The notes under the pieces: generated by a model
Told to the model about the DNA's origin: nothing
Seen by the model: only the letters and a program-made list of their open reading frames with translations
The model's database searches: none
Shown: positions 17,146 through 25,429 of the stretch, piece by piece
How the letters are laid out: each line of letters begins with the position of its first letter
Position numbering within the stretch: position 1 is the first letter of the stretch
Program-made: the position numbers and the translations under genes
Source: Pseudomonas pisciculturae
GTDB lineage: Bacteria; Pseudomonadota; Gammaproteobacteria; Pseudomonadales; Pseudomonadaceae
Assembly (NCBI RefSeq): GCF_015461805.1
Contig: NZ_JACVZE010000010.1
Coordinates: 62,001-126,000, forward strand
DNA length: 64,000 nt
Reading direction: 5' to 3'

Positions 17146-19839
17146 TCAGAAGCGGTAGTCGGCTTTCACGTAGTAGAAGGCGCCTTCGGCACCCGCCGGG
17201 GAGATGCTCTGGTAGGCCACGCGCCCGCCGACGAAGCGGTTGGCCACGTCGATCTTGTCCGGGTAGCTGTCAAACACGTTGTTGCCGCCCAGGGTCAGGG
17301 TCAGGGCCTGGGTGATGTCGTAGGACACGCTGGCGTTGCTCACCCATTGCGCCGAAAAGGTCTGGTCGCGGGCTTCGCCCAGGTTGGAGTCGAGGGTGTA
17401 GGTGCCGTAGCGAATGGTGTTCCAACTCGCCTGCCACGGGCCTTTGCGCCAGTCGGCACCGAGTATCAGCTTGCTGTTGGGCGAGGCGCTTTCAACGTAG
17501 CTGAGGGCTTCGCGGTTGATCAGGGTGATACCGCTACCGGCCAACGGGCCGGGGTTGCCCTTGATGTCGGTGACCTGGGTCTTGCTGTAGTTGAAGGCGC
17601 CGTTGAGGGTCAGTTGGCTGGCGTCGGCCAGGTCGAGGCGATAGTGGGCGGCCACGTCGACGCCGCTGGTCTTGGTGTTGAGGGCGTTGGTGAAAAAGCT
17701 CACACCGGAGTAGTTGCCATAGCCCTGGTTGGCCAGAATCTGGCTGACCTGTGTGCCGCTGAGGGTTTCGGACAGGGCGATGCGGTCCTTGATGCGAATG
17801 TGATAGGCATCGACGCTGACACTGGCCCGCTCGATGGGCTGCCACACCACGCCCAGGGACAGGCTGGTGGATCTTTCCGGCTTCAAGTCGCTGGCACCGA
17901 GGGCGCGGGCTACCGGTGTGTTCACGCTGACGGTGCCGACTTGGTACGCGGTGGGGTCGCCCGCCTTGAATTCGGTCTGGGTCGCCGAGGTGCCGATCTG
18001 GCCCAGCGTGGGCGCGCGGTAGCCACTGCTCACGGTTGAACGCAGCCCCCACTGCGGGGTGAAGTCATAGCGTGCGGAAAGCTTGCCAGTGGTGGTCGTG
18101 CCGAAGTCGTCGTAATGCTCGCTACGCCCGGCCAGGCCCAGTTGCAGTTGCTCGGTGACCTGTTGCTCCAGGCCCAGGTAGCCGCCGAACACGTGGCGCG
18201 CATAGCGGCCTTCGTCGCTGTCCTGGGTGCCGGGGAACCCTTGGGCGCCGCCAGCGCGGGCGGGCAGTGTGGTGCCATGGACCCAGGAGGCGAGGTCGCC
18301 GGCGATCACTTCATACGACTCGTTGCGCCAGGCCAGCCCGCTGGAAAATACCAGGGGGCCGGCACCCCAGCCCACCTTGAATTCCTTTACGTGGTCGAGG
18401 CTGACGTTGGTCTGCTCATTGACCAGCGCGCCCGCATTGAAGCGGGTGGGGCTGCTGGGGCCGAGGCTCGCATTCAGCGAATCACTGAGGTGGTAGTCGA
18501 TGCGGTTGCGCCCGTAGTTGGCGCTCAGGTCAAAGGTGCCGAGGCGGTCATCGCGCATCTTCACGCCGCCCGTGACCGAAGCATCCCGCGAGCGTACGTC
18601 CAGCAGTGGTAAGAAGCCGTTGGGGTACACGTCAGTCAGGTTGTTGGCATCGATGGGGCGGCGAAAGGTGGCCTGGGATTCGCCGGTGCGGTCTTGATAC
18701 GTAGCGAAGCCGTAGAGGTCGACGCGGTCGTTCAAGGACAGGCCGCTGTTGAGGGCCAGGTTCCAGTCCTCAAGGCCCGGCGAGCCGTAGCGCCAGTGCC
18801 GGTCGGCATCCGCTTCGCGCGCGTCACCTGTTGGGTAGAACTGGCGCCCATCGGTGCCGCCAGTGGAGGTGCGCTCGGCCCGCAGGCCTTCACCGCTGAG
18901 GGTGAGAAAACCATCGCCGGGCAAGGTGAAACCGGTCCAGCCGCCCACTGAGCGGCGAAACCCGTCGCCCTTGGTGTACTTGCCAAAGGTGCTGTTTACG
19001 GCGCCACCGTGGTCCTGCTCCTTGAGCACAATGTTGACCACCCCGGCAATCGCATCCGAGCCGTATTGGGCCGAAGCACCGTCGCGCAGCACTTCGATAT
19101 GGTCGACGGCACTGACGGGAATGGTCGATAAGTCCACTGCTTGCGAGCCACGCCCGATAGTGGCCTTGGTGTTGACGAAGGCCGAGGCATGCCGGCGCTT
19201 GCCGTTGACCAGCACCAGCACTTGGTCGGCCGCCAGCCCGCGCAGCGACACCGGCCGCTGCGACGACACGCCATCGGTGCCGTTGACCTGCGGGTAGTTC
19301 ACTGACGGCACTAGGGTTTCCAGGGCTTTGGCCAGGTTGTCGGTGCCGGCGCGCTCCAGTTGCTCGCTGCTGATCACATCCACCGGGGCGGCGCTTTGCA
19401 GCGCAGTCACGTCGCTGCGCCGGGTGCCGATCACCTCGACGGATTTAAGGCGCGGCGCTTGGGGCTCGCTGCTGATCGCGGCGGCCGGTGCGGCGGTGTT
19501 GGCGAGGCGATGAATCAAGACCGCGCCGCTGGCGGCCTGGCTGAAGCCCAACTGTGAGCCGCTCAAGGCAATCCCCAATGCCTGTGCCTGGCTCAAGCGA
19601 CCCTGGATCGCCCGGCTTGCCCGGCCTTCTACCAGGGGTGGGTCGAACGCGATCGAATGGCCGCTCTGTTGGGAAATGCTCAGCAGCACTTCATCCAAGG
19701 GCCCGGCTGGGATATTGAAGTCGATGACGTTTTGCACCGACGCCGCCTCAGTCTGGGCCAGCGCCAGTGTTGGCAGCGCCAGGCCGCCCAAGGCCAAAGC
19801 GCAGGCCAACGGGGCCAGGGTGAATCCTGTTTTCAACAT
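17146..19839 (-). CDS. TonB-dependent receptor with N-terminal STN signalling domain
   Basis: 897 aa. A signal peptide ends at about residue 29 (LALAQ). Residues ~38-110 form an STN (secretin/TonB N-terminal) domain: VIDFNIPAGPLDEVLLSIS, then EGRASRAIQGRLS. The plug starts with KSVEVIGTRRSDV and includes VLVNGKRRHASAFVN and QYGSDAIAGVVNIVLK. The barrel ends in Phe (VKADYRF). STN domains interact with FecR-type anti-sigma proteins, so this receptor is expected to sense as well as import. It is the first gene of the nine-gene minus-strand operon. The only sigma/anti-sigma pair in the window lies at 24920-26361. Confidence 0.92.
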   Translation of the reverse strand: MLKTGFTLAPLACALALGGLALPTLALAQTEAASVQNVIDFNIPAGPLDEVLLSISQQSGHSIAFDPPLVEGRASRAIQGRLSQAQALGIALSGSQLGFSQAASGAVLIHRLANTAAPAAAISSEPQAPRLKSVEVIGTRRSDVTALQSAAPVDVISSEQLERAGTDNLAKALETLVPSVNYPQVNGTDGVSSQRPVSLRGLAADQVLVLVNGKRRHASAFVNTKATIGRGSQAVDLSTIPVSAVDHIEVLRDGASAQYGSDAIAGVVNIVLKEQDHGGAVNSTFGKYTKGDGFRRSVGGWTGFTLPGDGFLTLSGEGLRAERTSTGGTDGRQFYPTGDAREADADRHWRYGSPGLEDWNLALNSGLSLNDRVDLYGFATYQDRTGESQATFRRPIDANNLTDVYPNGFLPLLDVRSRDASVTGGVKMRDDRLGTFDLSANYGRNRIDYHLSDSLNASLGPSSPTRFNAGALVNEQTNVSLDHVKEFKVGWGAGPLVFSSGLAWRNESYEVIAGDLASWVHGTTLPARAGGAQGFPGTQDSDEGRYARHVFGGYLGLEQQVTEQLQLGLAGRSEHYDDFGTTTTGKLSARYDFTPQWGLRSTVSSGYRAPTLGQIGTSATQTEFKAGDPTAYQVGTVSVNTPVARALGASDLKPERSTSLSLGVVWQPIERASVSVDAYHIRIKDRIALSETLSGTQVSQILANQGYGNYSGVSFFTNALNTKTSGVDVAAHYRLDLADASQLTLNGAFNYSKTQVTDIKGNPGPLAGSGITLINREALSYVESASPNSKLILGADWRKGPWQASWNTIRYGTYTLDSNLGEARDQTFSAQWVSNASVSYDITQALTLTLGGNNVFDSYPDKIDVANRFVGGRVAYQSISPAGAEGAFYYVKADYRF

Positions 19840-20118
19840 GCCAATCTGCTCCGGGTCGTGATGTTCTTTACGACCTTGAGCAACTTCGCAGGCAAATTTT
19901 CAGTACTAAGTTAGAACGCTTAGTTCGGTGCCTAGATGATTTTGTTGTGCGCATAAGCTTCGAACAAACTGATCTAAGTGTGCAGTGAAAATATAAGGGA
20001 GTATCTGCACAAGGGTACTGACAGCCAGCACCGGTTGTCCGCGCAATGCCTGCATAGTTCGCCGTGGTGAACTTGCAGGGCGGTCTGCACGCTTACGGAA
20101 AAGCTCACCAGGAGACAG
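19840..20118. promoter_or_regulatory. Divergent promoter region between the STN-receptor operon and the AfsA-like operon
   Basis: About 280 bases, less GC-rich than its surroundings, must hold the promoters of both operons. It contains the interrupted palindrome ACTAAG-N8-CTTAGT at 19905-19924 and a related CTAAG at about 19974. No Fur box or canonical sigma-70 pair is obvious. The palindrome may be an operator or part of an alternative-sigma promoter. Confidence 0.45.
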
Positions 20119-20235
20119 ATGCCCATGTCTAAAGTGCCAGCACTACAGTTACCTAGCCGTTCGGTCAGTAGCGGCGAAAAAACGTTTCAGCGTAGCCTTC
20201 CCTCCGTAATCAAAGGAGGAGATTGCTATGTCTGA
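20119..20235 (+). CDS. Possible 38-aa leader peptide upstream of the AfsA-like gene
   Basis: A small frame with AGGAG at 20110-20114, starting at the ATG at 20119 (or the in-frame ATG at 20125) and ending with a TGA at 20233-20235, inside the next gene, an eight-base overlap. The peptide is basic and Ser-rich and matches nothing I know. Its last third crosses a CCTCC (20201-20205) that could pair with the GGAGG of the next ribosome site (20215-20219), so its translation could expose that site. It may also be a chance frame. Confidence 0.35.
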   Translation: MPMSKVPALQLPSRSVSSGEKTFQRSLPSVIKGGDCYV

Positions 20236-21238
20236 AGCCTTGGCTATTCGTTGTGAAAACACCGTGCCCCGCAGCATGGTGCACCGTGCTGCCGTCAGCG
20301 AAGTGTTCCTGACCGGTGCGGAGTTAGTGAAAGAAGGGCACTTTCGTTGCAGCGCGCAACTACCGCGCACCCACAGTTACTTCAGTGAACATACTCACCG
20401 CGCCGCGCACTACGACATGTTGTTGTTGCTCGAAGTGTTTCGTCAGGCGTCGATTTATATTTCCCATGCGTTCCTCGATGTCAGCGCCCAAGACAAGTTC
20501 ATCTACCTGGACAGCGTCACCCGCGTGACCGAGCGTAGTTTACTGGTAGTGGGCGATCGCCCGGCATCGGCGCAGATCGACGTGTATGTGGTGGACGAAT
20601 ACCTGCGCCATGGCGAGCGCAGTGGCGTGACGCTCAATATGTCGCTGAGCATTAACGGCGAAGTGGCCGCCCGCCATGAGCGCATGAGCATTCGCTGGAT
20701 GAGTGGCGCGGCGTGGAACAAAATGCGGGCCCGTGGCCTCGCGGCCATACCCGCCGATGCCGACCCATTGGCGCAGTTGCCACCTCCCTTGAGCCCCTCT
20801 GCGGTGGGCCGGCATTGGTTGAATAACGTGGTGTTGGGCCGTGACCTGGAGCAGGGCGCCGACAGCCTGGTGGCGCCGCTGATCGTCGACCTGAACAACC
20901 CGGCGATCTTCGACCACCCCCTGGACCATATCCCCGGCATGTTGCTGCTCGAAGGCTTCCGGCAGGTCGCCCTGGTGGTGGCCGACCGGCAATTGCAGAC
21001 CGGCCCGGAGCAACTGCTGTTGTCCAGTTGCCATGTGGTGTTCACCCGCTTTGGCGAATTCGGCTTGCCCACGCGGGTGCGCGCCGACCTCAATCGCCTG
21101 GCCCGCGATGAACACGGCCGTATCAGCCTTGCGCTGGAGGTAGAGCAGGGCGGCGCAGTGATCGCCACTGCCGAGCTTGAGTTGCTGCCCCTGGTCGCTA
21201 CCCAGCCGTTGACGCTGGTGGCAGGGGGTGTGCGATGA
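20228..21238 (+). CDS. AfsA-family (A-factor biosynthesis) double hotdog protein
   Basis: 336 aa with two hotdog repeats. The first has VHRAAVSEVFLTG (18-30) and LLLLEVFRQASIYISH with Glu69, Arg72 and Gln73. The second carries the family hallmark DHPLDHIPGMLLLEGFRQ, with Glu242 and Arg245. Glu69, Glu242 and Arg245 appear to match the catalytic Glu78, Glu240 and Arg243 that I recall for Streptomyces ScbA. AfsA enzymes join a beta-ketoacyl thioester to dihydroxyacetone phosphate, the first step to gamma-butyrolactone hormones. AAAGGAGGAG lies ahead of the ATG. The next gene, an HAD phosphatase, overlaps by ATGA, which fits removal of the phosphate. AfsA proteins are classically actinobacterial, so a Pseudomonas copy is notable. 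The product may be a related butenolide or furan. Confidence 0.88.
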   Translation: MSEALAIRCENTVPRSMVHRAAVSEVFLTGAELVKEGHFRCSAQLPRTHSYFSEHTHRAAHYDMLLLLEVFRQASIYISHAFLDVSAQDKFIYLDSVTRVTERSLLVVGDRPASAQIDVYVVDEYLRHGERSGVTLNMSLSINGEVAARHERMSIRWMSGAAWNKMRARGLAAIPADADPLAQLPPPLSPSAVGRHWLNNVVLGRDLEQGADSLVAPLIVDLNNPAIFDHPLDHIPGMLLLEGFRQVALVVADRQLQTGPEQLLLSSCHVVFTRFGEFGLPTRVRADLNRLARDEHGRISLALEVEQGGAVIATAELELLPLVATQPLTLVAGGVR

Positions 21239-21912
21239 GCGATTTGCAGTTTATCTGGTTCGATTTCGGCGGCGTGTTGTCGCCGCCCATCCCCGCGTTG
21301 TTTGAGCAGTACCAGGTCAAGACCGGCCTGGCCCCGCGTGTGTTGCAGCAGGCCATGAGCGATGTGGCCGATGAGTTGGGTGTGCCCATGCTGGCGCCGG
21401 TCGAGAGTGCCTTGCTCAGCGAAAAGGACTGGGGCCAACGCCTGGAGTTGGCGCTGCGCCGCCGTGACCCGCACATCGACTTGAGCCGCGCCCGCCTGCA
21501 AACCTTCGGCGCGCAATGGTTCGCTGGCGTGCCGGCCAATGCGCCGTTGGTGGCGGCAGTGCGGTCGCTCAAACGCGCCGGTTTTCGCGTCGGCATCCTC
21601 ACCAATAACGTGGTGGAGTGGGAGCAGCACTGGCGCGCCATGGTGGGCTTGGACGAGGTGGTCGACTTGATCGTCGACTCCAGCCAGGAGCGCACCCGCA
21701 AGCCCGAAACGGCATTTTTTCAGGCAGCAATTACGCGCTCAGGCGTGGCCGCCGAACACAGCCTGTTGATCGACGATGTCATCGAAAACATCGAAGCCGC
21801 CGGTGCATTGGGCTGGCAAGTGCTGCATTTCGCCGACAACCATCAAGCGCTCACCCAGTTGCAGCGCCTCACGGGCGTCAGCCTGTTGCAACCCGTCGTG
21901 GAGCCTGCCTGA
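21235..21912 (+). CDS. HAD-family phosphatase in the AfsA-like operon
   Basis: 225 aa subfamily IA HAD hydrolase. Motif I is FDFGGVL with nucleophile Asp10; the usual second Asp (general acid) is Gly12, as also happens in YihX-type phosphatases. Motif II Thr is in VGILTNNVV, motif III Lys in RTRKPETAFF and motif IV acids in LLIDDVIENI. The ATG overlaps the AfsA-like stop (ATGA) and its own stop overlaps the P450 start. It probably dephosphorylates the AfsA-type condensation product, as proposed for phosphatases of Streptomyces butanolide pathways. That substrate is inferred from context only. Confidence 0.85.
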   Translation: MSDLQFIWFDFGGVLSPPIPALFEQYQVKTGLAPRVLQQAMSDVADELGVPMLAPVESALLSEKDWGQRLELALRRRDPHIDLSRARLQTFGAQWFAGVPANAPLVAAVRSLKRAGFRVGILTNNVVEWEQHWRAMVGLDEVVDLIVDSSQERTRKPETAFFQAAITRSGVAAEHSLLIDDVIENIEAAGALGWQVLHFADNHQALTQLQRLTGVSLLQPVVEPA

Positions 21913-23129
21913 TGAATAGCGCCGTGATTGCCGAACCCCAGGTTACCGTTGCGCGCATTCCCAACTTGGACGCGCCGCCCGCTTATCAACCCGCCAGCCC
22001 GGCCAATGGCTTGCCCAGGATTCTGTTGCCCAGCGGCCATCTGGCGTTTCACCTGACCCGTTACGAACACGTGCAGGCGTTGCTGCTGGACAACCGCGCG
22101 ATCCGCGCCCCGTGCAACGAAGAGGACGGTGCAAGTTTTCTGCCCACCATCACGCCGCCGGAGCTGCTGCTCAACAACGACATTCCCGACCATGGCCGCC
22201 TGCGTAAAGTGGTCGCTCGGGACTTCAGCCCCAGTGGCGTCACGGTGCTGCGCGAGAGGACTGAGCAAGCCACCCATGAACGCCTCGACGTGCTGCAACG
22301 CCAGGCCCCCGGTGCGGACTTGTTTGCCCAGGTACTCGACCATATCCCCGCGACCGTGGACTGCCAGTTGCTCGGCGTTCCGTTGAGCGACCGCGAGTAC
22401 TACCGGCCCTTGAGTCACACCGTGCAAGTGGCTTCGGATGCCGATGTGCCCGAGCTGCTCAACCAGTTCTGGGGCGTGTACAACTACCTGACCGACTTGG
22501 TGACCGGCGCCCGGCCGACTCACCCGGACGGCCTTATCCAGCGTTTCGTCGCCAGTCGCGCCGACAGCGAGCCGCCGCTCAATGACAAGGAGCTGGTCGG
22601 TATTCTGTTGGGCGTGCTGATCGGCGGCGACCAGAACATCCTCACCGTGCTGACCAAGTCGGTGTACACCCTGTTGGCCGCGCCGCAACTGTGGCAGCAA
22701 TTGGTCGATGACCCGGCGCTGATCCCGAACGCCGTCGAAGAGCTGCTGCGGGTGATCCCGTTGGGCACTATCTCGACCTTCCCGCGCCTGGCCAGTGTCG
22801 ACCTGGAAGGGCCGTGGGGGCTGATCCCCGAAGGCAGCATCATCTATGCCGACGCGTTCGCGGCCAACCGTGACCCGGCGGTGTTCCCCGAGCCTTTGGC
22901 GATTCGCCTGGACCGCAACGACGCCCGGCATTTGCAGTTCGGCTACGGCATGCACAACTGCATGGGCGCCGCGTTGGCGCGCCTGGAAATCACCACGGTG
23001 TTGCAGATACTCGTGCAACGCTTCCCCAACCTGCGCCTGGCGGTGCCGGCGGACCAGGTGCCCTGGGTCGACGGCATTATCCTGCGCCGTCCTGCCCGCT
23101 TGCCGGTGCACGGCTTCACTTCAACCTGA
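21912..23129 (+). CDS. Cytochrome P450 with an atypical I-helix
   Basis: 405 aa soluble bacterial P450. The heme loop FGYGMHNCMG is complete, with Cys350 as iron ligand; the K-helix EELLR supplies the ExxR pair (E277, R280); and the C-helix has DHGRLRKVV. The I-helix reads IGGDQN (237-242) instead of the usual AGx(E/D)T, so the acid-alcohol proton relay is replaced by Gln-Asn. That may mean substrate-assisted or unusual chemistry. The ATG at 21912 shares one base with the previous stop. No ferredoxin or reductase gene is nearby. It probably oxidises the AfsA-derived intermediate, as the P450 SrrO does in S. rochei butenolide synthesis. Confidence 0.9.
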   Translation: MNSAVIAEPQVTVARIPNLDAPPAYQPASPANGLPRILLPSGHLAFHLTRYEHVQALLLDNRAIRAPCNEEDGASFLPTITPPELLLNNDIPDHGRLRKVVARDFSPSGVTVLRERTEQATHERLDVLQRQAPGADLFAQVLDHIPATVDCQLLGVPLSDREYYRPLSHTVQVASDADVPELLNQFWGVYNYLTDLVTGARPTHPDGLIQRFVASRADSEPPLNDKELVGILLGVLIGGDQNILTVLTKSVYTLLAAPQLWQQLVDDPALIPNAVEELLRVIPLGTISTFPRLASVDLEGPWGLIPEGSIIYADAFAANRDPAVFPEPLAIRLDRNDARHLQFGYGMHNCMGAALARLEITTVLQILVQRFPNLRLAVPADQVPWVDGIILRRPARLPVHGFTST

Positions 23130-23143
23130 CCCTGGAAGGACCC

Positions 23144-24691
23144 ATGAAAAACTCGTTTGCCGATACGGCTCTACTCACCATTATCCTGCTGGCGATTTTC
23201 GTCGTACCCAGCTCCATCTCTGGCACAGCCTTGGCGTTGCCGGCGATTGGCGCGGATATCCAGGCGCCGTTGACCAGCCTGCAATGGGTGGTCAATGCCT
23301 TTAACCTGGCGTTTGCCTGCTTCACCCTGGCGTGGGGCGCGCTAGCTGATCGGCTGGGACGCAAACGTTGCTTTGTGGCCGGGGCGTCGTTGTATGTGGT
23401 GGCTTCCGTGCTGTCGGCCGTGGCCGAGAGTGCGTGGCTGCTGGATGCGGCGCGGGGGCTGGCGGGTATCGGGGCGGCGGCGATTTTCTCGTGTGGCATC
23501 GCCATTTTGTCCACCCACTTTGAGGGCCCGGCGCGGCTGCGGGCGTTTGCCTTGTTCGGCACCGTGGCAGGGCTGGGGGTGAGCCTGGGGCCGACCTTGT
23601 CCGGTCTGCTGCTGGACAGCGTCGGTTGGCGCGCGATTTTCTGGGCCCATGCAGTGACGTTGTTGATTGTGTTGTTGGGCAGCCCGTTGATCACCCGTGA
23701 CGGCGTACTGGCTGAGCGTACCGCCCGTTTCGACGTGCCCGGTGCGACCTTGTTTGTACTCGCGTTGTTGGCATTGATGGTGGCCATCGTGCAGGGCTCG
23801 CAGTGGGGCTGGACCAGCCCTGGCGTGCTGGGCCTGGTGGCGGTGGCAGCGGTGTTATTGGCGCTATTTACCTGGCAAGAGCGGCGCCATTTGCAGCCGA
23901 TGCTCGACCTGTCGTTGCTGTCGAGCGGGCCGTTTGTGGGGCTGGCGTTGGTCACCGTTGCGGCGTCGTTTGGCTTCGTGACGCTGCTGACTTACCTGCC
24001 AAGCTACCTGTTTGGCGTGCTGCAATTGAGCGCGACCCATGCGGGCTTGGCGATGTTGCTGCTGACGGTGCCGATGCTGTTCTGCCCGATTCTGGCGGGC
24101 AAATGGGCGGCGCGCGGGGTGTCGGCCATCGGCATTCTCAAGGCCAGCCTGCTTGCGCTGTTGGTGGGCGTGGTGGCGTTGGCGCTGGTCAGCCAGGTGG
24201 GTGTGACGCTGTGGCAATTGGCACTGCCATTGTTGCTGGTAGGTATCGGCATGGGGCTGTCGGCCGGGCTGGTCGATGGCTTGGCTCTCAAGACCGTACC
24301 AGAGCAAAAAGCCGGTATGGCGGCGGGGTTACTCAACACCTTCCGGTTGGGCAGCGAAGCAATTGCAGTGGCCTTGTACGGTTCGCTATTGGCGACCTTG
24401 CTCGACACCCAACTGCGCGGCGCCTTGAGTCGCCTGGCACCTGACGCCAGCACGCTGCAACGCTGGGTCGACGAAGTGGCTGCCGGCAATCTCACCGGCT
24501 CGTTGCAAGCGCTGAACACCGAACAGGCCGGCACCGTGCACAGCCTGTTTATCGGCGGCTATGACAGTGCCTTCCACGGCGTGCTGTGGGTGTTGGCGGC
24601 GATTCTGCTGGTACTGACCCTGGTGGTCACCTGGTTGGTGCGCCCGCTGCGTCAGCAGGAGCGTACCGAGGCACAACTGGCAACCCACTGA
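23144..24691 (+). CDS. MFS exporter, DHA2 (14-TM, EmrB/QacA-like) family
   Basis: 515 aa inner-membrane protein with about 14 hydrophobic segments. The motif A loop GALADRLGRKRC lies between TM2 and TM3 and the antiporter motif C-like segment LGVSLGPTLSGLLLD is in TM5. A long loop before the last helix is typical of the DHA2 group. It begins 14 bases after the P450 stop with GGAAGGA ahead of the ATG, so it belongs to the same transcript. The likely role is export of the small molecule made by the three upstream enzymes, or self-protection from it. Confidence 0.9.
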   Translation: MKNSFADTALLTIILLAIFVVPSSISGTALALPAIGADIQAPLTSLQWVVNAFNLAFACFTLAWGALADRLGRKRCFVAGASLYVVASVLSAVAESAWLLDAARGLAGIGAAAIFSCGIAILSTHFEGPARLRAFALFGTVAGLGVSLGPTLSGLLLDSVGWRAIFWAHAVTLLIVLLGSPLITRDGVLAERTARFDVPGATLFVLALLALMVAIVQGSQWGWTSPGVLGLVAVAAVLLALFTWQERRHLQPMLDLSLLSSGPFVGLALVTVAASFGFVTLLTYLPSYLFGVLQLSATHAGLAMLLLTVPMLFCPILAGKWAARGVSAIGILKASLLALLVGVVALALVSQVGVTLWQLALPLLLVGIGMGLSAGLVDGLALKTVPEQKAGMAAGLLNTFRLGSEAIAVALYGSLLATLLDTQLRGALSRLAPDASTLQRWVDEVAAGNLTGSLQALNTEQAGTVHSLFIGGYDSAFHGVLWVLAAILLVLTLVVTWLVRPLRQQERTEAQLATH

Positions 24692-24704
24692 CCGCGTTGC
24701 TACA

Positions 24705-24727
24705 CCGCCTGCGAGGGTTGCAGGCGG
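24705..24727 (+). terminator. Hairpin after the AfsA-like operon
   Basis: Perfect 8-bp stem, CCGCCTGC (24705-24712) against GCAGGCGG (24720-24727), loop of seven. It lies 14 bases after the exporter stop. Only a weak T-rich tail follows, so termination may be partial or Rho-assisted. The rest of the 228-base gap to the sigma-factor gene is AT-rich and probably holds that gene's promoter. Confidence 0.55.
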
Positions 24728-24919
24728 AGTATTTACGTGGCTGAAAGGTTGTCGACGGTTATGCAAAAAATGCAGTGTGTTAACTGTTTTTATTCTTTTA
24801 TCTAGCGAAGCCCACTGGGGCAAACTGGATTCACCTGCCAGGATGCAGGTCTACCTCAACCCGACAGGCCCACCACCACTTGTCCGCTGGCGTGTGCAGT
24901 CCATGAAGATTATGGACCT

Positions 24920-25429
24920 ATGGACCCGAATGCCTTGCTCAAGACCCGACTCATCGGGCAGATCTTCCAGCAGCACTACAGCTGGCTGTGCGCGCGCTTG
25001 TCGTACCGCACCGGTTGCAGCCACAGCGCCGAGGACATTGCCGCCGAGACCTTCCTCAAGGTGTGGATGCTGCCCGACCCCACGGCAATCCGCGAGCCGC
25101 GCGCGCTACTGACCACCATCGCGCAACGCCTGATGTACGAGAGCTGGCGCCGTCGCGACCTGGAAAAAGCCTACTTGCAGATCCTCGCCGACGTGCCGGA
25201 GCACGTGCACCCATCGCCCCAGGAGCAGTTGATACTGATCGAGAGCCTGCTGGCCATCGACCGCCTGCTGGATGGGTTGTCGGGGCAAGCGAAGGCGGTG
25301 TTCGTGCATAGCCAGCTGGATGGCATGACCTACACGCAGATCAGCGAACGGCTGGGGCTGTCACTGGGGCGTATTCACCAGTTGATGACCCAGGCCCTGC
25401 GTGCCTGTTATGTGGGGTTGAGCGAGTGA
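24920..25429 (+). CDS. ECF sigma-70 factor, FecI-like
   Basis: 169 aa. Region 2 spans about residues 10-80 (HYSWLCARLSYRTGCSHSAEDIAAETFLKVW and ALLTTIAQRLMYESWRRRD, in two pieces) and region 4 about 110-165 (LSGQAKAVFVHSQLDGMTYTQISERLGLS). These are the two domains of an iron-starvation-type ECF factor. Its stop overlaps the anti-sigma start (GTGA). In most systems a TonB receptor gene follows the pair directly; here none does. It may control the STN-receptor operon at 17146-19839 and/or the AfsA-like operon just upstream. Confidence 0.9.
   Translation: MDPNALLKTRLIGQIFQQHYSWLCARLSYRTGCSHSAEDIAAETFLKVWMLPDPTAIREPRALLTTIAQRLMYESWRRRDLEKAYLQILADVPEHVHPSPQEQLILIESLLAIDRLLDGLSGQAKAVFVHSQLDGMTYTQISERLGLSLGRIHQLMTQALRACYVGLSE

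Noticed and set aside
21843..23111. A 422-codon open frame antisense to the P450 gene
   Set aside because: It mirrors a GC-rich gene with intact P450 motifs, has no ribosome site and encodes a low-complexity Arg/Gln/His-rich product. Similar antisense frames (for example 5551-6738 and 1400-2149) were dropped for the same reason.
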